Shown here: piece after piece, positions 35,011-35,119 of the stretch
How positions within the stretch are numbered: the first letter of the stretch is position 1
Layout: every line of letters starts with the position of its first letter
The notes under the pieces: model-generated
The model's input: only the letters and a program-made list of their open reading frames with translations
The model's database searches: none
Told to the model about the DNA's origin: nothing
Position numbers and translations under genes: made by a program
Assembly (NCBI GenBank): GCA_012517355.1
Contig: JAAYVD010000054.1
Span: 1 to 35,119 of the forward strand
Direction of reading: 5' to 3'
DNA: 35,119 nucleotides
From: Candidatus Rifleibacteriota bacterium
GTDB taxonomy: Bacteria; Muiribacteriota; Ozemobacteria; Ozemobacterales; Ozemobacteraceae

Positions 35011-35119
35011 CTACTCCTCTTCCGTGTCGTCGGAGCCGTCTTCCTCTTCGGGGCCGGCGTCGGAGGGCGCGGGTTCCCGAGCCGGGAGGGGTGGCAGGGG
35101 AAGGGCGTCCCCCGGCAGG
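35011..35119 (-). CDS. C-terminal fragment of an unidentified protein (cut by window edge)
   Basis: On the minus strand a frame runs from the window edge to a TAG at 35011-35013, encoding about 36 residues. It is Pro-rich at first and ends in an acidic tail (EEEDGSDDTEEE). Codon third positions are mostly G or C like the neighbours. Nothing identifies the protein; such acidic Pro-rich tails occur on many unrelated proteins. Confidence 0.45.
   Translation of the reverse strand, partial: LPGDALPLPPLPAREPAPSDAGPEEEDGSDDTEEE

Overview
This window is one contiguous stretch of a very GC-rich bacterial chromosome. It holds 20 complete protein-coding genes and one gene fragment at the right edge. 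The gene content is housekeeping (polA, recA, ettA, anmK and the rimP-nusA-infB operon) mixed with solute transport and envelope genes. No rRNA, tRNA, CRISPR array, transposase or phage gene was seen. Lipoprotein and Sec signal peptides are ordinary bacterial ones. The infB cluster has ylxP but lacks ylxR and ylxQ. The taxon cannot be fixed from this sequence alone; an uncultivated high-GC, probably diderm lineage (Riflebacteria/Ozemobacteria-like) is only a guess.

Layout. Positions 1-143 are a 13-bp tandem repeat that runs off the left edge. polA (+) and an alpha/beta hydrolase (+) follow. The next block is a long leftward operon read from a strong promoter at about 15.4 kb: rimP, nusA, infB, ylxP, rbfA, nrnA, truB, ribF, cstA and a GT-C membrane glycosyltransferase, with almost every junction a 3-4 nt gap or an ATGA/GTGA overlap. 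From 15.4 to 15.84 kb is a non-coding stretch with decayed repeats. A leftward pair encodes a beta-propeller protein and a branched-chain amino acid-type binding protein. A divergent oligopeptide-type binding lipoprotein (+) follows, then leftward ettA, a thioredoxin-reductase-like flavoprotein and recA, then rightward anmK. The right third is a leftward run: a duplicated-domain secreted protein, two sugar-type ABC permeases, their binding protein, a second nrnA, a TPR protein and a membrane-anchored protein of unknown function. A fragment of another leftward gene closes the window.

The most striking feature is a family of about 81-bp palindromic elements, with at least eight copies here. Each intact copy can fold as a small hairpin followed by a closing stem that encloses two further hairpins, and the copies show compensatory base changes. 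Two tandem copies are inserted in frame behind the start codon of the oligopeptide-binding lipoprotein, adding 54 residues ahead of its signal peptide. Other copies form the C-terminal tails of the hydrolase and of AnmK. This behaviour recalls the Rickettsia palindromic elements but appears to be an unrelated sequence family.

Six promoters with 17-18 bp spacing are readable by eye, and they support the start sites chosen for rimP, the propeller gene, the binding lipoprotein, ettA, recA and the duplicated-domain secreted protein.
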